Below, one piece after another: positions 1-11,008 of a DNA stretch of 64,000 nt. The number at the start of each line of letters is the position of its first letter. Position 1 is the stretch's first letter. The stretch is taken from assembly GCA_963680875.1 (NCBI GenBank), contig OY804585.1, positions 49,151,085-49,215,084 on the forward strand. Direction: 5' to 3'. The notes under the pieces are model-generated. The model was given only the letters and a program-made list of their open reading frames with translations, was not told the DNA's origin and ran no database searches. The position numbers and the translations under genes were made by a program. This DNA is from Bathymodiolus brooksi (taxonomy: Eukaryota; Mollusca; Bivalvia; Mytilida; Modiolidae).

Positions 1-480
1 CTAATTTAGTTACGTTAGCTTATCAGAAATCAACAACAAGTTCATGTATTGACAATTTCCGCTTTTGTTTGTCTATAAACAAGAACGGTCGAATCATACG
101 TTTTCAATGAATGAATCAAACGACGAAAAGAAAAGCTCCATCCGGACGGGCAGCATTAACTAGAACCATCCGAAAGGACAAGCACCGAAAGTACAGATCA
201 ATTAGTGAAATGAGGAATGCGATAAAACTAAACTAATAGTTCTTTGAAGGGTTAACATACCGTGATCGATCAGTCATGATTTGAACAATTCGCATCACGG
301 TTGTAAAAGAAAATGTTTACTTTAGGTTCTTATAAGGCATGCCTTCTTATAATCTGACAAAAACTCTGTTAACAATTATCCGGCAAAATTAAGATTCAAA
401 GTCAAGTTTTTTTGGTCTGATAAAAATGGTGTGGTTGGTTCAAAATTGTCGTTCAAATAAACGTCTGTAATTCCTCAAAC
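1..480. other. AT-rich non-coding stretch
   Basis: No reading frame of note, RNA gene or clear repeat was recognised here; both strands carry frequent stops. Confidence 0.5.
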
Positions 481-484
481 CCCA

Positions 485-635
485 GAGCTTCCGGGACGCT
501 TCCCCCCTGGATCCCTACCAGAGCTCTGCCTTGGACCCGCTGAGAACCATAAGCGGTCCCCAGACCCCTGGCCTACTCACGCCCCCCCCCCCCCCCCTAA
601 CCACAAATCCTGGATCCGCCCCTGATTACCCTTAT
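485..635. repeat. GC-rich repeat-like block with a C-run
   Basis: A sharply bounded GC-rich block in AT-rich DNA, with a run of about 15 C near 582-597 and the phrase 'tggatccgcccctg' near its right end. It looks like a short dispersed element lying in the minus orientation. No protein family is recognisable, and the 73-codon frame through it is low-complexity proline and leucine. Confidence 0.3.
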
Positions 636-1354
636 TATAATCGCTTACTATCCTCTTTTTCTTTCTCGTTTCGTCTGAAATCTAACAACATCATCTCAGA
701 GGTCAAAAGCCCTCATCCAATCAAACTCGCATCCTCCAACTATTCACTATGAAGCAGCCAGTGGGGAAATATCACCAAATTCATGCAAAGGTAATTATTT
801 TAATTTATATCAATCATCTTTATTCTCAATAACCATATTCAACGGTACAGATAAGATATAAGGATTAGAAAAAAATGCAGATCACAGGGTTTGAAGCTAA
901 GGAAATATTTTAGGGGCCAAGTGGGCCCCCACCAAATTAATTTTGGTAGCCCACACAATTTGTTAGGGGCCAATCAGGTGCGCATAGCTCGCCTGCCACC
1001 TCGCTTGCAAGGTGCCCTACGGCAGGGGGTCCGCTGAAGGCCCCCGGAAGCCCTGGGATAAATGGTGTAAAATCCTGCATTCTGGCCATTTCCTGGCAGC
1101 AAAATTGGCCATTCAGAAACTATAATTTAATACAGAAGATAACAAATTTCCAAAACATTTTTCCTCAAAATAAAATTATTTTACATGCACCAATACACTA
1201 TGACTTCAGAAATTTATAGATGAAGTCAAATTTCGGGGTGATTTAGAGCTTGACATATGGTGGGGATGTTTGTAGCTTGTACATCCTGTAGTAAATGAGT
1301 TTTCATTTTTTTTGTTCTTTGCAATATGTATGTTGTGATATGTATCGACTTTAA

Positions 1355-1389
1355 ATAAAACTTTATTTATTTATTTTATTTATTTATTA
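1355..1389. repeat. (TTTA)n microsatellite, probable retroelement tail
   Basis: An imperfect TTTA run preceded by 'aataaaac', the look of the 3' end of a LINE or SINE on the plus strand. No body of the element was recognised upstream. Confidence 0.4.
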
Positions 1390-1578
1390 CCAAACCATGC
1401 CAGTTTCACTTTCAGTATCAACTAACCATGGACGGTTTTGATTCCATTCCTTTAAAAATTGTCTAGAGCGTTTGGACTTTTCGTAATCTCTAAAATATTG
1501 TGTTCTCTGTTCATTTTGCCTTTTAAGAGGCCCAGAGTTCCCCAAAAAGAACTGACTTAAATCATCTTGTCGAAACAT
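1387..1578 (-). pseudogene. hAT-type transposase N-terminal fragment
   Basis: A 63-codon minus-strand frame. Its C-terminal half (SRQFLKEWNQNRPWLVD, then TESETGMVW) resembles the start of hAT/ZNF862-like transposases, where a basic stretch is followed by a W-containing 'FPWL-D' block and a zinc-finger cysteine motif. The frame stops before any zinc finger or catalytic core. It is probably a leftover of the autonomous ancestor of the surrounding inverted-repeat element. Identification is from motif recognition only. Confidence 0.4.
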
Positions 1579-2343
1579 TTCGCTAACCGGATATTTTGAA
1601 CGAACATGTAAAATTAAAAATCAAAGTCGGAAAAGTGTACTATAAAATTCCGTAATATGACTCAACAGAAAACGGCATGGTTTGTGCAATATAAAGACAA
1701 CAGAGAAATCATCGTTGTTAAAAGAATTATTTGTTACCTAAATCCCTTTACAACAACAACTAAATTCTTTATTTCAATCCTTAAATGACGCAAAATTAAT
1801 GCAAAAATTGACATCCTTATACGGACAGTCGTAGATCTCCTTAACTGGAGATAAGATTCGCATACATCAAAATAAGCTGGTTTCCGGGCTACTACACTTC
1901 GTTACTCAGTTCATAGAGCGAAGAGTAATATAAGCGAATATCAGTTTAATATCAAAACTAAAAAATCAGGGCTTAAAATCGATCGATGGAAATGTCAATA
2001 TTTTTCGGATTTCGATCTTGGTGAATAGGAATTATTACATATAGATTTACACTATTTTATTTTTTCTAATTTTCATTCGCCAAGTGGACGACTGAGATGA
2101 GATTTTTAAGGGCCCACACTGAAATTTACTCGCAAATGGCGAGTGGGCGACTGCTAATTTCAAACCCTGAGATCATGTTTGACAATGAAATGATCAACAA
2201 AAACGGTGTTTGCTCTGTTTTTAATTCATTCACCCCGAACTGAGGTATAATTCACTACTCGTTTCTTCTATTTCTATGGAGGTCGTCAATTTTCCCTCAA
2301 TAACCAAACGTCTGTAAATGACCTCTGATTTGATATAAAGAAA

Positions 2344-2616
2344 AGGGCCTCGGTGGCTCAATGGGTTAGATAGTTGGATTACCTAACAACTCATACAAAC
2401 CTATCACCAATACGGCGTGGGTTCGCGCCCGACTTTGGTAATTACAAAAAGGGGTGTACTCGACTCGCAGCCGCAAGTGATAAAGTTTCCCAGTTGCTTG
2501 CTCATGGTCGGTGGTTCTCTCCGGGTACTCCGGCTTCTTCCACCACTAAAACTGGTCGCCATGATATAGCTGAAATATTACTGAAAGTGGCGTTAAACAC
2601 CAAAAATCAATCAATC
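2344..2616 (+). mobile_element. tRNA-derived SINE, family C, full length
   Basis: The head carries an A-box-like 'tggctcaatggg' and a B-box-like 'gggttcgcgccc', so it derives from a tRNA. The body holds the conserved 'ggtggttctctccgggtact' block and the 3' end 'gtggcgttaaacacc'. A 12-bp direct repeat, gatataaagaaa, flanks it exactly (2332-2343 and 2617-2628), which is an intact target-site duplication. It belongs to the widespread molluscan SINEs, but I cannot say which named superfamily. Confidence 0.8.
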
Positions 2617-2925
2617 GATATAAAGAAACCTAGGAAAATATTTTTATTAGTCACGATAATCAATTAAGTTGTAGCTTATTTCAAATTCTGACCACTGTCG
2701 TGATCTCTAATGCAATGTTGTTAGATCTTTCACGCAGCTACACAGAAACGTAAGGAGCAATGAAGGAGATCTAAATTTTATTAGATCGGGGGAAAACCCA
2801 AGACTATTCCTGCAAAGTTTGGTTCAAATTGGCTGAGTAATTTTAGAGAATATATTCTGATGATGTTTTTGGCTTAAATTAGCTTTATTGCCATAATTAA
2901 CCAACACAAATCGACAAAAGTATAA

Positions 2926-3554
2926 AGGTCTATTTACACGATCTGTTTTTCCATGGCTGATTTTCCATGGCTGTTAAAACACACCGTGTGCATTGGGAAA
3001 ACATATGACAGATATGAAGTCAGACTGAAGACAGAGCGTTTAGAACTTTCCCTATTCTCTCTGTCAAGACAGAGGAAATAAACCCTTCATGGAAAAGGTC
3101 AATAAGGTTATACTATAAATATACTGATGTGCACGTGCAATTTTTCCCTGGGCGCAGGTTTGATAAGAGGGGATACTCTATGCAAAGGTTCTTCAAAATC
3201 TTCTTTGTTAATTCTCACAAAATTTTGAAACGTCTTTGATCCTCCTGTTCCAGCTCCCTAATTAATGCATGGTAAGCACCAACTTCTCTTCTTAGTTGTA
3301 TCCATGGCCTCACCCATGTTCTCCGACCACGTTGATTGTTACAGATAATATGACATGCAGCAGCTATCATTAAAATACACATAGGAGCAACAAAATCATC
3401 ATTCTTCATGTAAATGTAAATAAAAACAAAATTTGGATAGAAATATTAATTAGCTCAGACGTGAAATGACATACCGTCTAAACAGACTAATGAGGCATAT
3501 GTTATCAGCTATGGAAAGACAGCTATGGAGAGTACAGATCGTGTAAATAGGCCT
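2926..3554. mobile_element. PIF/Harbinger-type deletion derivative
   Basis: Terminal inverted repeats begin AGGYCTATTTACACGATC at 2926 and end with the complement at 3554. They are flanked by TAA at 2923-2925 and 3555-3557, the 3-bp duplication typical of PIF/Harbinger. The short sequence 'ccatggctg' recurs inside the left end. The interior keeps a Harbinger transposase N-terminal fragment on the minus strand. At 629 bp it is an internally deleted, non-autonomous copy. Confidence 0.7.
3166..3409 (-). pseudogene. Harbinger transposase N-terminal fragment, frameshifted
   Basis: The minus-strand frame reads RTWVRPWIQLRREVGAYHAL followed by IRELEQEDQRRF. This is the 'WVRPW...R...GAY..L..EL..ED...F' signature at the N terminus of Harbinger (HARBI1-like) nucleases. 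After about 3224 the similarity continues in another frame as QNFVRINKEDFEEPL, so a frameshift separates the halves. The catalytic DDE region is absent. The fragment lies inside the TAA-flanked inverted-repeat element 2926-3554, which supports both calls. Confidence 0.65.
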
Positions 3555-3770
3555 TAAGGTTGACGAAAAAAATGGAAAATACGTTAAAGAGCACCTACGG
3601 TTTCAGATAACGCTGTTTTGACCCTATTCGTAATTTTAGTTTTAGTAACGGTGGCCATCTTGGATGGAATTTGGACAACAACAGAAAAAAATGAAATGAG
3701 GACACGTTCATTGATTTATCCTGCAATGACAGCATTTACCGACCAATATAGCCTGCCCAATATTTTTTTG

Positions 3771-3828
3771 ATATTGGTCAGTTATAAATAGAACATTTTT
3801 TTATATTGGTCAGTTATAAATAGAACAT
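3771..3828. repeat. 26-bp sequence duplicated in tandem
   Basis: A segment starting 'atattggtcagttataaat' occurs twice (3771-3796 and 3803-3828) with a short spacer. Confidence 0.7.
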
Positions 3829-3959
3829 ACAAATGTAAAACGGGGCACATCGGGGGATATTGTTTTCAAATACATACACAAAATTATTCAAATACTTTTA
3901 TCATCGTCCAGTAAACGTTTATTTACGATTTAAAATTGCAGGATAAATACAATACATGA

Positions 3960-4089
3960 GCACTGTCGAAGCATATAGGTAGATATGTGTATTCGGCGCG
4001 AAACGCGGGAAAAGGCTCGGCGAAGCCTCGCCTTTCCCCCCCCCGTTTCTAAGCCTCATACACATATTACCTATATGCTTCGACAGTGC
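3960..4089. repeat. Foldback element with GC-rich loop
   Basis: The arms 3960-3992 and 4058-4089 are inverted copies, differing at about one position ('gcactgtcgaagcatatagg' against its complement). The loop is GC-rich, with an inner 'aggc...gcct' palindrome and a C-run. The whole can fold into one hairpin. No coding content. Confidence 0.75.
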
Positions 4090-4970
4090 ACAAATATTGT
4101 ATATATACACGACAATAAACTTAATTGATACAAAGTTAGCATCTCTCACATAACATGTGTAATGAGAGTTTTTGTGGTATGAACCTGGCCACTGTTTTTG
4201 TTTAAGTTTTCTTGTATGAAAACAAAATAACATGTATGCTTAACATTACATTAATTTACAAACATACAAGTTAACAACATAATTATAAAATGTTACTCCT
4301 ATTAACTTGTTATGTTTCGTTTTGACACGAGTAGTGACCCATGAGACACTTTAAACAACCCCCTTCATACACTGGCATTTATAATTTTTTTACCAACAAA
4401 ATGATGTATTCACACGAATTCCAGTGGTTTAATACCATAAATCATAATTTTTCATGACGTTTTATAATGTTCTTATAACATAAATATGTAACCCGGATGA
4501 TCAGAATGGTCACAGTGAAATAATGGTGCAATCACACCTGCAAAAATAATTATCAAGTATAAAAAGGTGATAATAAATTTCGGCTTAATTTGTTTGAATA
4601 GATCTTTATAACTCCTTACACACTTCCTGTTCTCCTGTAGTAAATAAAAGTTTAAAAAACACCCTTTTATAATTCACAAACTGCTATTTAAGAGACTGTT
4701 AAGAATTATTAACTTGTTAGGGGAAATTGTAACATGAATCTTTGAGTAATACTCCTCCGAGGAAACCATGTGGCATAAAAATAGGACCCGTTTCTCCTAT
4801 GTGGGTTCAACCATATGGACTGGAAGTTAGATACATTTTTTACTCATCTTTCTGTGCAGTCCAGTAATACAACCAGATGTAGATCGTTAACAGTTATCAA
4901 CTCCTTGGCGGACGTTTCAATAATTGTCTGGGTATCACAGGCAGCAAACTGACATAAACAATTCGATACA
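4090..4970. other. AT-rich non-coding stretch
   Basis: No gene, domain or clear repeat was recognised. Confidence 0.45.
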
Positions 4971-4987
4971 TTAATTCAATAGTACAC

Positions 4988-5640
4988 ATAAGAAAAGTTT
5001 GAAGATACTAAAGGGGTACTCAAAAGACGTAAGTACAGACAATACAATGGCCAAAAGACAAAGGGAAAAAGAACAAACAACGAACATTACACAGCAAACA
5101 AAAGATAGAGCAACATGAACCCTACTTAAGAAGAGTTTGAAGATACCAAAGGGGCAATCAGAAACCGTATATCGAAAAAGAACAGACAACACAATGGCCA
5201 AAAGAAAAAGTACAAAAGGACAAACAACGATCGACAAAACATGCATATAAAACTAAAGATCGAGTAACACGAACCCCACTAAAAACCAGGGGTGAACTCA
5301 GGTGCTCCGGAAGGGTAAGCAGTTCCTGCTACACTAGTGGCACCCGTCGTGTTAATCTAGTTACAAACCCGGTAATAAGTCGTGAATGAGGAAAGGACTG
5401 GGAAGTGTTTACGACAAGTGGAACATATCCGTGGTCATTTGTGACACAGATATTCCATAATGGTCAACAAAGTCATGGTTAAAACCGGGGTTAAACTCAT
5501 TGTGTTCCGGAATGATTAGCATTCCTGCTCCACATGTGACACCCGTCATGTTACTGTTAAACGACACGAACATCATCTGATTTGGAAATTGTGTTGGACA
5601 CCAGTAATAGTAAATAAATACAAAAACCATGAACCCTTTA
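4988..5640 (+). repeat. Dispersed repeat family A, with duplicated head
   Basis: Family A begins 'aaagtttgaagatacc' and contains 'acaatggccaaaagaaaaag', a 'gagcaacacgaaccccact' block and a 'tcctgctacac' block. Here the head segment occurs twice (4992-5110 and 5130-5260) before the tail (5270-5390). A second tail-like segment follows at 5400-5640. Frames through it (for example 5409-5747 minus) are low-complexity shadows. Other copies lie at 31446, 48414, 53775, 55447, 58590 (minus) and 59958. Confidence 0.65.
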
Positions 5641-6287
5641 CAAAACAAATGGGAGTCAAGACTACTCGAACATCGTTTTTGCGCGGAAATCGTAGCAGAC
5701 TTCACAACACGGATGGAGACAAATGTGTCTGGTTTGAATGATGCCAAATTCCAGGTTAAGACACTTCTTCAATCAATGCTATGCATCTTTACCTTTGTCG
5801 AGATGGAGTTTCCTGTCTCCTATGGCGTCCGCTATTAAAACATAGATTTAGCCATGATTTAGCCCCTCTACCAACAACAAATCCGAGGGGTCACGAGTAC
5901 CAGATTATATTCACCATGCACAGTTTATCGGGAAGATTGCATAAATATCAGGACATGAGAGTCATTCGGTTCAGACTTATCAATGTTAAGGGGACAATAC
6001 CACAAAAGATTATGTCCTTAGCTCTACCACGTAAAAGTGATCATCATGAACTACTTCAAAAGGATTCAGTAATTATAATAAGTATATTTAATACCTATTG
6101 TAAGTTTATGCATTCAAACTTTTGCTAAATGAGGTATGATTAAATTATAATTTGTACTTCCTCTTTACGCCAAGTGAACAATTCTGCAGTATATTATGAA
6201 AAGAATGAGTTACTTATTTAAATAATGATGATAATATCTACTTTGTATTAGACAAACACATTCAGCTGAATTAATAGTGGCTGCTAC

Positions 6288-6592
6288 ATTTTGTATCTGA
6301 AACAACAGATACATGGATACCAGAATAACCACTTAATTGGATGCAATATCCTGGCTTCTAGTCACCCAGTCTTTGTTCGTACTCATGTTTCTGAGTGTTT
6401 CTAGGTCAACATTCAAGATTCAATCTTGAATCTTGAATCTTAGTATATACTGCTGCTAGCCTCTAGGAGAAGCAACAAATACCAGGATTTTGTTGCTCTT
6501 GTTGACCTGATCGCGGATTGATTACGCCGTCTTCTGCATTCGAGTCTCGTATTCTATCCCACTACACCACTGAAACTGTCCATCTATTTATA
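6288..6592 (-). mobile_element. tRNA-derived SINE, family D, diverged
   Basis: On the minus strand a tRNA-like head ('cagtggtgtagtgggatag', then a B-box-like 'attcgagtc' version) is followed by family D phrases also seen at 32628-32905, 44572-44905 and 57270-57625: 'tatttgttgcttctcc' and a 'gaacaaagactgggtgac' segment. Confidence 0.5.
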
Positions 6593-6599
6593 AATGTGT

Positions 6600-8295
6600 C
6601 GACTGTTCTCCTACTAGTACCTAGTACCTACTCGTATTCTGACAGACAATAATAAACACAAGGCTGTTGGCAATCCTCGATAAACAAATAAAGAATTAAA
6701 TTAAACACAAGTATGTTAATTGTACATAGAAACCACACTTTTCTCATTAAGTAATATACATTTACACTGTACTGTATGTAGATTGATGGAATTGTACCGA
6801 AGAGCAATTGTTCAAATTCTACACAAACAATATTTTGTCAGTTGATTGGTCATGGTTTGGTGCACAGACCACGTAGGACAGTCAGTCATACACGACTTCA
6901 ACTACTTGTATCATGGACGTTTAACCCCCCGCAACTTCCCTTTAATCTGTGTCTATCAAATTACCAGGGACGTTTTAGAATTCTTTTGTAATTAAAAGTT
7001 GAGGTCATATGTCACATATTAGGGGGCAAAAAAATGAAACTTTGTTCCCTTTTAGTTAATTATGGCGCCTAATATTCGTAATAAAATGCTACAAATATAG
7101 ATATATATAATATGTACAAACTTGGACCTTTTTATTTATCAGTTTATCAGATATTAATCTTTAGTGTCAGGTTTTAGTTAATTCTACATTTGTAGCAAGT
7201 GACAAAACCCATGATTGTTATCTGATATATTCAATTAGCTTACATACATGTACGTACTATTGAAATTTCAATACTTGCTAAGAATAAATTTCAATTGAAA
7301 TTCGATATAATATATAAAAATAATATAGTTTGAAAATCGTGTACACGGATTAAATGTTTTTACAAATTTGAGACCTTTTCTTTGTATTAGATATATACAC
7401 ATTAAACAAACAATATAATATTTTGGTTTTTGAAATTTCTGTATTGATATTAATTATGAAAATGGCAACTATGTCTCTCATATAAAAATATGTCGCTTTC
7501 CTCAAATACACATTTTAATTATACCAAAACTGAATGTTGAATTTTAATAAAATAATTTATCACATAATTTTATTTGTTCCCCTTTATTTCATTGGCATGT
7601 TGGAGGAATGCGAGATTAACCACATATTAAAAAACGTGCGGTTTTGCACACGAAATCTTTCAAGAAAGAAGTTCACGTTATCAAACTGTCCGTAAAAACC
7701 TTGATATGATATGAATGAAAATATTAATATCATTGATATCTTAGTTCTGACATGTTGTTCTAATATCTTCTATAAAATATTAAGGAGGACGGTGGGATGA
7801 CAATGTTGGTAGTTATATCGTCTGCCAATTTTATTTTCAAGGACGACATTTTGAATTTAGTATTTAAATCTGTTAATATCATATGTTATAGCTATTATGA
7901 AAAATTAATTTGATATGAATGATACAACTATCTTTGGGTGCATTCAGAGCAATGTTTAGGGCGTGATAATAAGGACAAAAGTATATTCTTTGTTTAACTA
8001 CCAAACTATCATAAAGAGAATCTATTCTAAACAAAACATGTCGCTGACGATCTTCAATAAAATCTACACTACATCACTTGCGGAACAATTCTATATTGTT
8101 TTTGTGTTATATCACTAATATTCCCGTTATTATTTTATTGTTATGAAGCATAATTTGGTAAACAACTGATAATCAAATGGATGTCTAGTATACACGCATG
8201 CGTCTTTTCCAAAACATAAATAATTACGATGAATATTGATACATGTAGTATTCAAGTATATACATGTTATAGGTGATCCTAATAACCTAAGATTA
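6600..8295. other. Very AT-rich non-coding stretch
   Basis: Low-complexity AT-rich sequence with many short inverted stretches; no protein or RNA family recognised. Confidence 0.45.
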
Positions 8296-8575
8296 AGGGT
8301 TAAAGGTTATGATCATAGTGTTTAACGCCACATTCAACAATATTTCACAAATATATCGTGGCGGTCAGTTTTTTTGTGTGTAGGAAACCGGAGTACCCGG
8401 AGAAAACCACCGACCTGCCGTAAGTCACTGACAAACTTTATCGCATAATGTTGTATCGAGTACACGTCGCCATGAGCGGGACTCGAACTCACAATTTTAG
8501 CACTGGTGAAAGGCACTGTTTGCACAGGTATTTGTAAATCCAACTACCATACGATCACAACCACGACGGCCCCCT
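8296..8575 (-). mobile_element. tRNA-derived SINE, family C, minus orientation
   Basis: Reading the minus strand gives the usual order: tRNA-like head ('tggttgtgatcgtatggtag'), B-box-like 'gagttcgagtcccgctc', 'tccgggtactccgg' and 'gtggcgttaaacac'. 'cctaagatta' at 8286-8295 and 'cctaagctta' at 8572-8581 are a possible target duplication, although the 3' tail boundary is not sharp. Confidence 0.7.
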
Positions 8576-9270
8576 AAGCTTAATATAGGTTGTGGTTCCA
8601 GTTCTGTTACATGACACAATAGTACGCGTCTCCTTTTGAAAGCTTTGTTTTTGTAGTCAGTTTTTGTAGTCAGTTTTAGCAAAAAGCATCGCGATGCTTT
8701 TCAGAAGGAAGCCAACCTTTTGAATAGCACTCCGAATATGCAGTGTTTCACCATCGCGATCGTTTTAACGAGTAACGTGATAATATTAAACTTTTTGAAA
8801 GTATCGCGATGGAATTAGCAACTCGATGGTGTCATCTCAATTTTAACATGTATAGCCATTCATCATAATAACCGTACTTACGTTGCCAATTATTAGTGTG
8901 TAGAAATAGGACTTAACTGAATTAACTGCTCTTACAACGATACTCACTGGATGTGCAAAAGACGTTAAATCAAATATCAAATGCATTACTAGCCCTAAGT
9001 GCGAGGGGTAAATGAATGTCTCGTGTTTTGAGAATCCCGTGCTTCATGCAGGCAAAATAACAGCAACCCTTAATAAGCATTGCATTAGGGTGGTCCGTTA
9101 CAACGTAGCATTTTCATTTATATCGTTGGTAGACACTTGGTGTTAAACAATGACCAATCTATTAAAATTAATCTCTATTAAAACGGTATGAAATTGAAAT
9201 AGAGGAAAACTAATTAAATAATACTTTTTACTTGCTCTCAGACTTCTAGATTATTTGGCTTCCCAATCTC

Positions 9271-9561
9271 AGGGTGAACAACGTACGTCATACATCCGGG
9301 TATTTTTTTATCGAAAACTTTATAATGGCGGAAATTTTTCAACCATCTGACAAAATAAAACTAATTTTTATACTATTTTAACAACGAACCTGTATGATAA
9401 AAACCAGACCAAAGTACTCTACGGACTTGTATGGTACTATATTTACATCGATAATATTCAAAAAGCTGTTGTCATTTGCCTAATCATTCCGACAATATTT
9501 CCTTTTGATACTATATCCAGCATAAAAAATACCCGGATGTATGACGTACGTTGTCCACCCT
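9271..9561. repeat. Inverted repeat with ~38-bp arms and ~215-bp spacer
   Basis: Arm 9271-9310 ('agggtgaacaacgtacgtca' and on through 'tacatccgggtatttttt') is repeated in inverse at 9524-9561 with about two mismatches. It lies just upstream of the LINE ORF1. The flanking 'ttatttggcttcccaatct' matches part of family E. Confidence 0.75.
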
Positions 9562-9814
9562 GGATCCAGCATCAAAAGGAAATGTAACTTTCTCATAGAT
9601 AAAATTTGAAAGCTGAATTCAGATATGTATTTGGGTCCTGATCCCCGACTTAGTTTTATCATTAGACTTGTAATTTTGAAGTTTTGAACGCCAACCCTGA
9701 CACCTGAAACCCTTTGTTTGAAGTTGTGTATTGAAGCGTATTCATGCATGCATGAATGCGTAAGTGAACGAACTGCGACAGTGTTATTGAGGGCCTATAC
9801 GCCTCGCCTTAAAA

Positions 9815-10855
9815 ATGCCACACAATAGGGGGAATAGTGGAAACAAGGACAAACAGAAACAAACGTCTGAAGTATTAAATGAAAGTAGAGAAACTCTTTA
9901 TGGTACAAATAGGCCAAATGATCCGCTTTCTAATAGTATGTTTTTCCAATTTATGACCAGACTTGATGACAGATTAAAAACAATAGAAACTAATGTAACA
10001 AAGTCAGTGGGTGAATTAGACGATATAAAAAAGACAGTACGATCAATTTCTGGTACTGTAACAACTGTTCAAAATGAAGTCAAGGAACTCAGTAAGAAAT
10101 ATGTCGATCTCGAAACACATACACAAGGCATGAGCAACATTTTTGATAACGTACGAAGTGAATGTTCAGATAACAGCAAAGCTATTAAGGAACTTGATCA
10201 AGACAATATTAGTATTTGCACACACATGGAGTCACTGGCGGAAGATCTGAAAGCTTTTAAATTAGAACGGAATGAAATGAAAAGCACACTGCTAGATTTA
10301 AGATGTCGTTCAATGAAGAACAACCTGGTATTCACAGGATTAAGGGAAACCGCAGATGAGGAAACGGAAGCTAAATTGAGGGACTTTTTAAGATGTGAGC
10401 TCAATATTGATTACTACATTGAGTTTGGTAATGTGCACCGTTTCGGATCCCGCCAGAATAACACCAACGGGACTGAAATAAGACCTCGCCCTATAGTAGC
10501 TCGCTTCTTATACTATAACGATTTGGCTTATGTGCTCGAATGCGCGAAGCGGCTAAGGGGGAAGCCATACGGAATAAACCAGCAATTCCCGGCAGAGATT
10601 GAAAACCGTAGACGGTCGTTGTATCCGGTAATGAAAGAGGCAAAAAACAGAGGAAAACGGGTAAAACTTGTACGGGATAGACTTTTTATAAACAATAAGG
10701 AATATGTACCCGAAGAAGAGCAAATAACAATGCCAGCAGCAACCAGCATGAACTTTAAACAGGCACGGTCGACCACGCCTGTGGCCCCCCATCGTGACGG
10801 CCGGCCAGAGAAACGACCTCGTATTGGATCTACCCCCGAGCGACCTACATACTAG
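9815..10855 (+). CDS. LINE ORF1 protein (coiled coil plus RRM-like RNA-binding domain)
   Basis: The 346-residue product should bind the element's RNA and form the ribonucleoprotein with ORF2. Residues 1-35 are polar. A heptad-rich helical region (about 45-150, such as DDIKKTVRSISGTVTTVQNE) predicts a coiled coil, which makes ORF1 proteins trimeric. About 158-250 resembles the RRM-like core of L1-type ORF1 proteins (SMKNNLVFTGLRE ... IEFGNVHRFGS ... RPRPIVARFLYYND). About 255-300 resembles the C-terminal domain (EIENRRRSLYPVMKEAK, then VKLVRDRLFINNKEY). The C terminus is basic and proline-rich. Its TAG stop (10853-10855) is followed in the same frame by 51 open codons that run into ORF2. Codon use is AT-rich, as in ORF2. 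Confidence 0.85.
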   Translation: MPHNRGNSGNKDKQKQTSEVLNESRETLYGTNRPNDPLSNSMFFQFMTRLDDRLKTIETNVTKSVGELDDIKKTVRSISGTVTTVQNEVKELSKKYVDLETHTQGMSNIFDNVRSECSDNSKAIKELDQDNISICTHMESLAEDLKAFKLERNEMKSTLLDLRCRSMKNNLVFTGLRETADEETEAKLRDFLRCELNIDYYIEFGNVHRFGSRQNNTNGTEIRPRPIVARFLYYNDLAYVLECAKRLRGKPYGINQQFPAEIENRRRSLYPVMKEAKNRGKRVKLVRDRLFINNKEYVPEEEQITMPAATSMNFKQARSTTPVAPHRDGRPEKRPRIGSTPERPTY

Positions 10856-11008
10856 GATCACCTAGGAGGTCAAACTGTAAATGTACATCAACAAAATTCT
10901 AAAAACTGTTCACTTATTAGTGGTAGTATTGTTAAAGACAATTCTGATAATATATGTGATAATTCGAACTATAACCGTAAATCTTGTGTAAATAAAGGGT
11001 TAAATCTT

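Larger units (their letters stand above)
885..2169. mobile_element. hAT-like non-autonomous DNA transposon
   Basis: The two ends are perfect 11-bp inverted repeats, CAGGGTTTGAA (885-895 and its complement at 2159-2169). They are flanked immediately by the exact 6-bp direct repeat agatca (879-884 and 2170-2175). The phrase 'gccaagtgg' recurs just inside both ends. The CAGGG terminus and a transposase remnant inside (1387-1578, minus) point to hAT, although hAT normally makes 8-bp duplications. A TTTA-rich tail around 1355-1389 suggests that another retroelement end was inserted into it. Confidence 0.6.

Noticed and set aside
5409..6128. Overlapping 69-115-codon frames around 5.4-6.1 kb
   Set aside because: The first ones lie in family A repeat sequence. 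The 5781-6128 frame has no recognisable domain and no splice partners.
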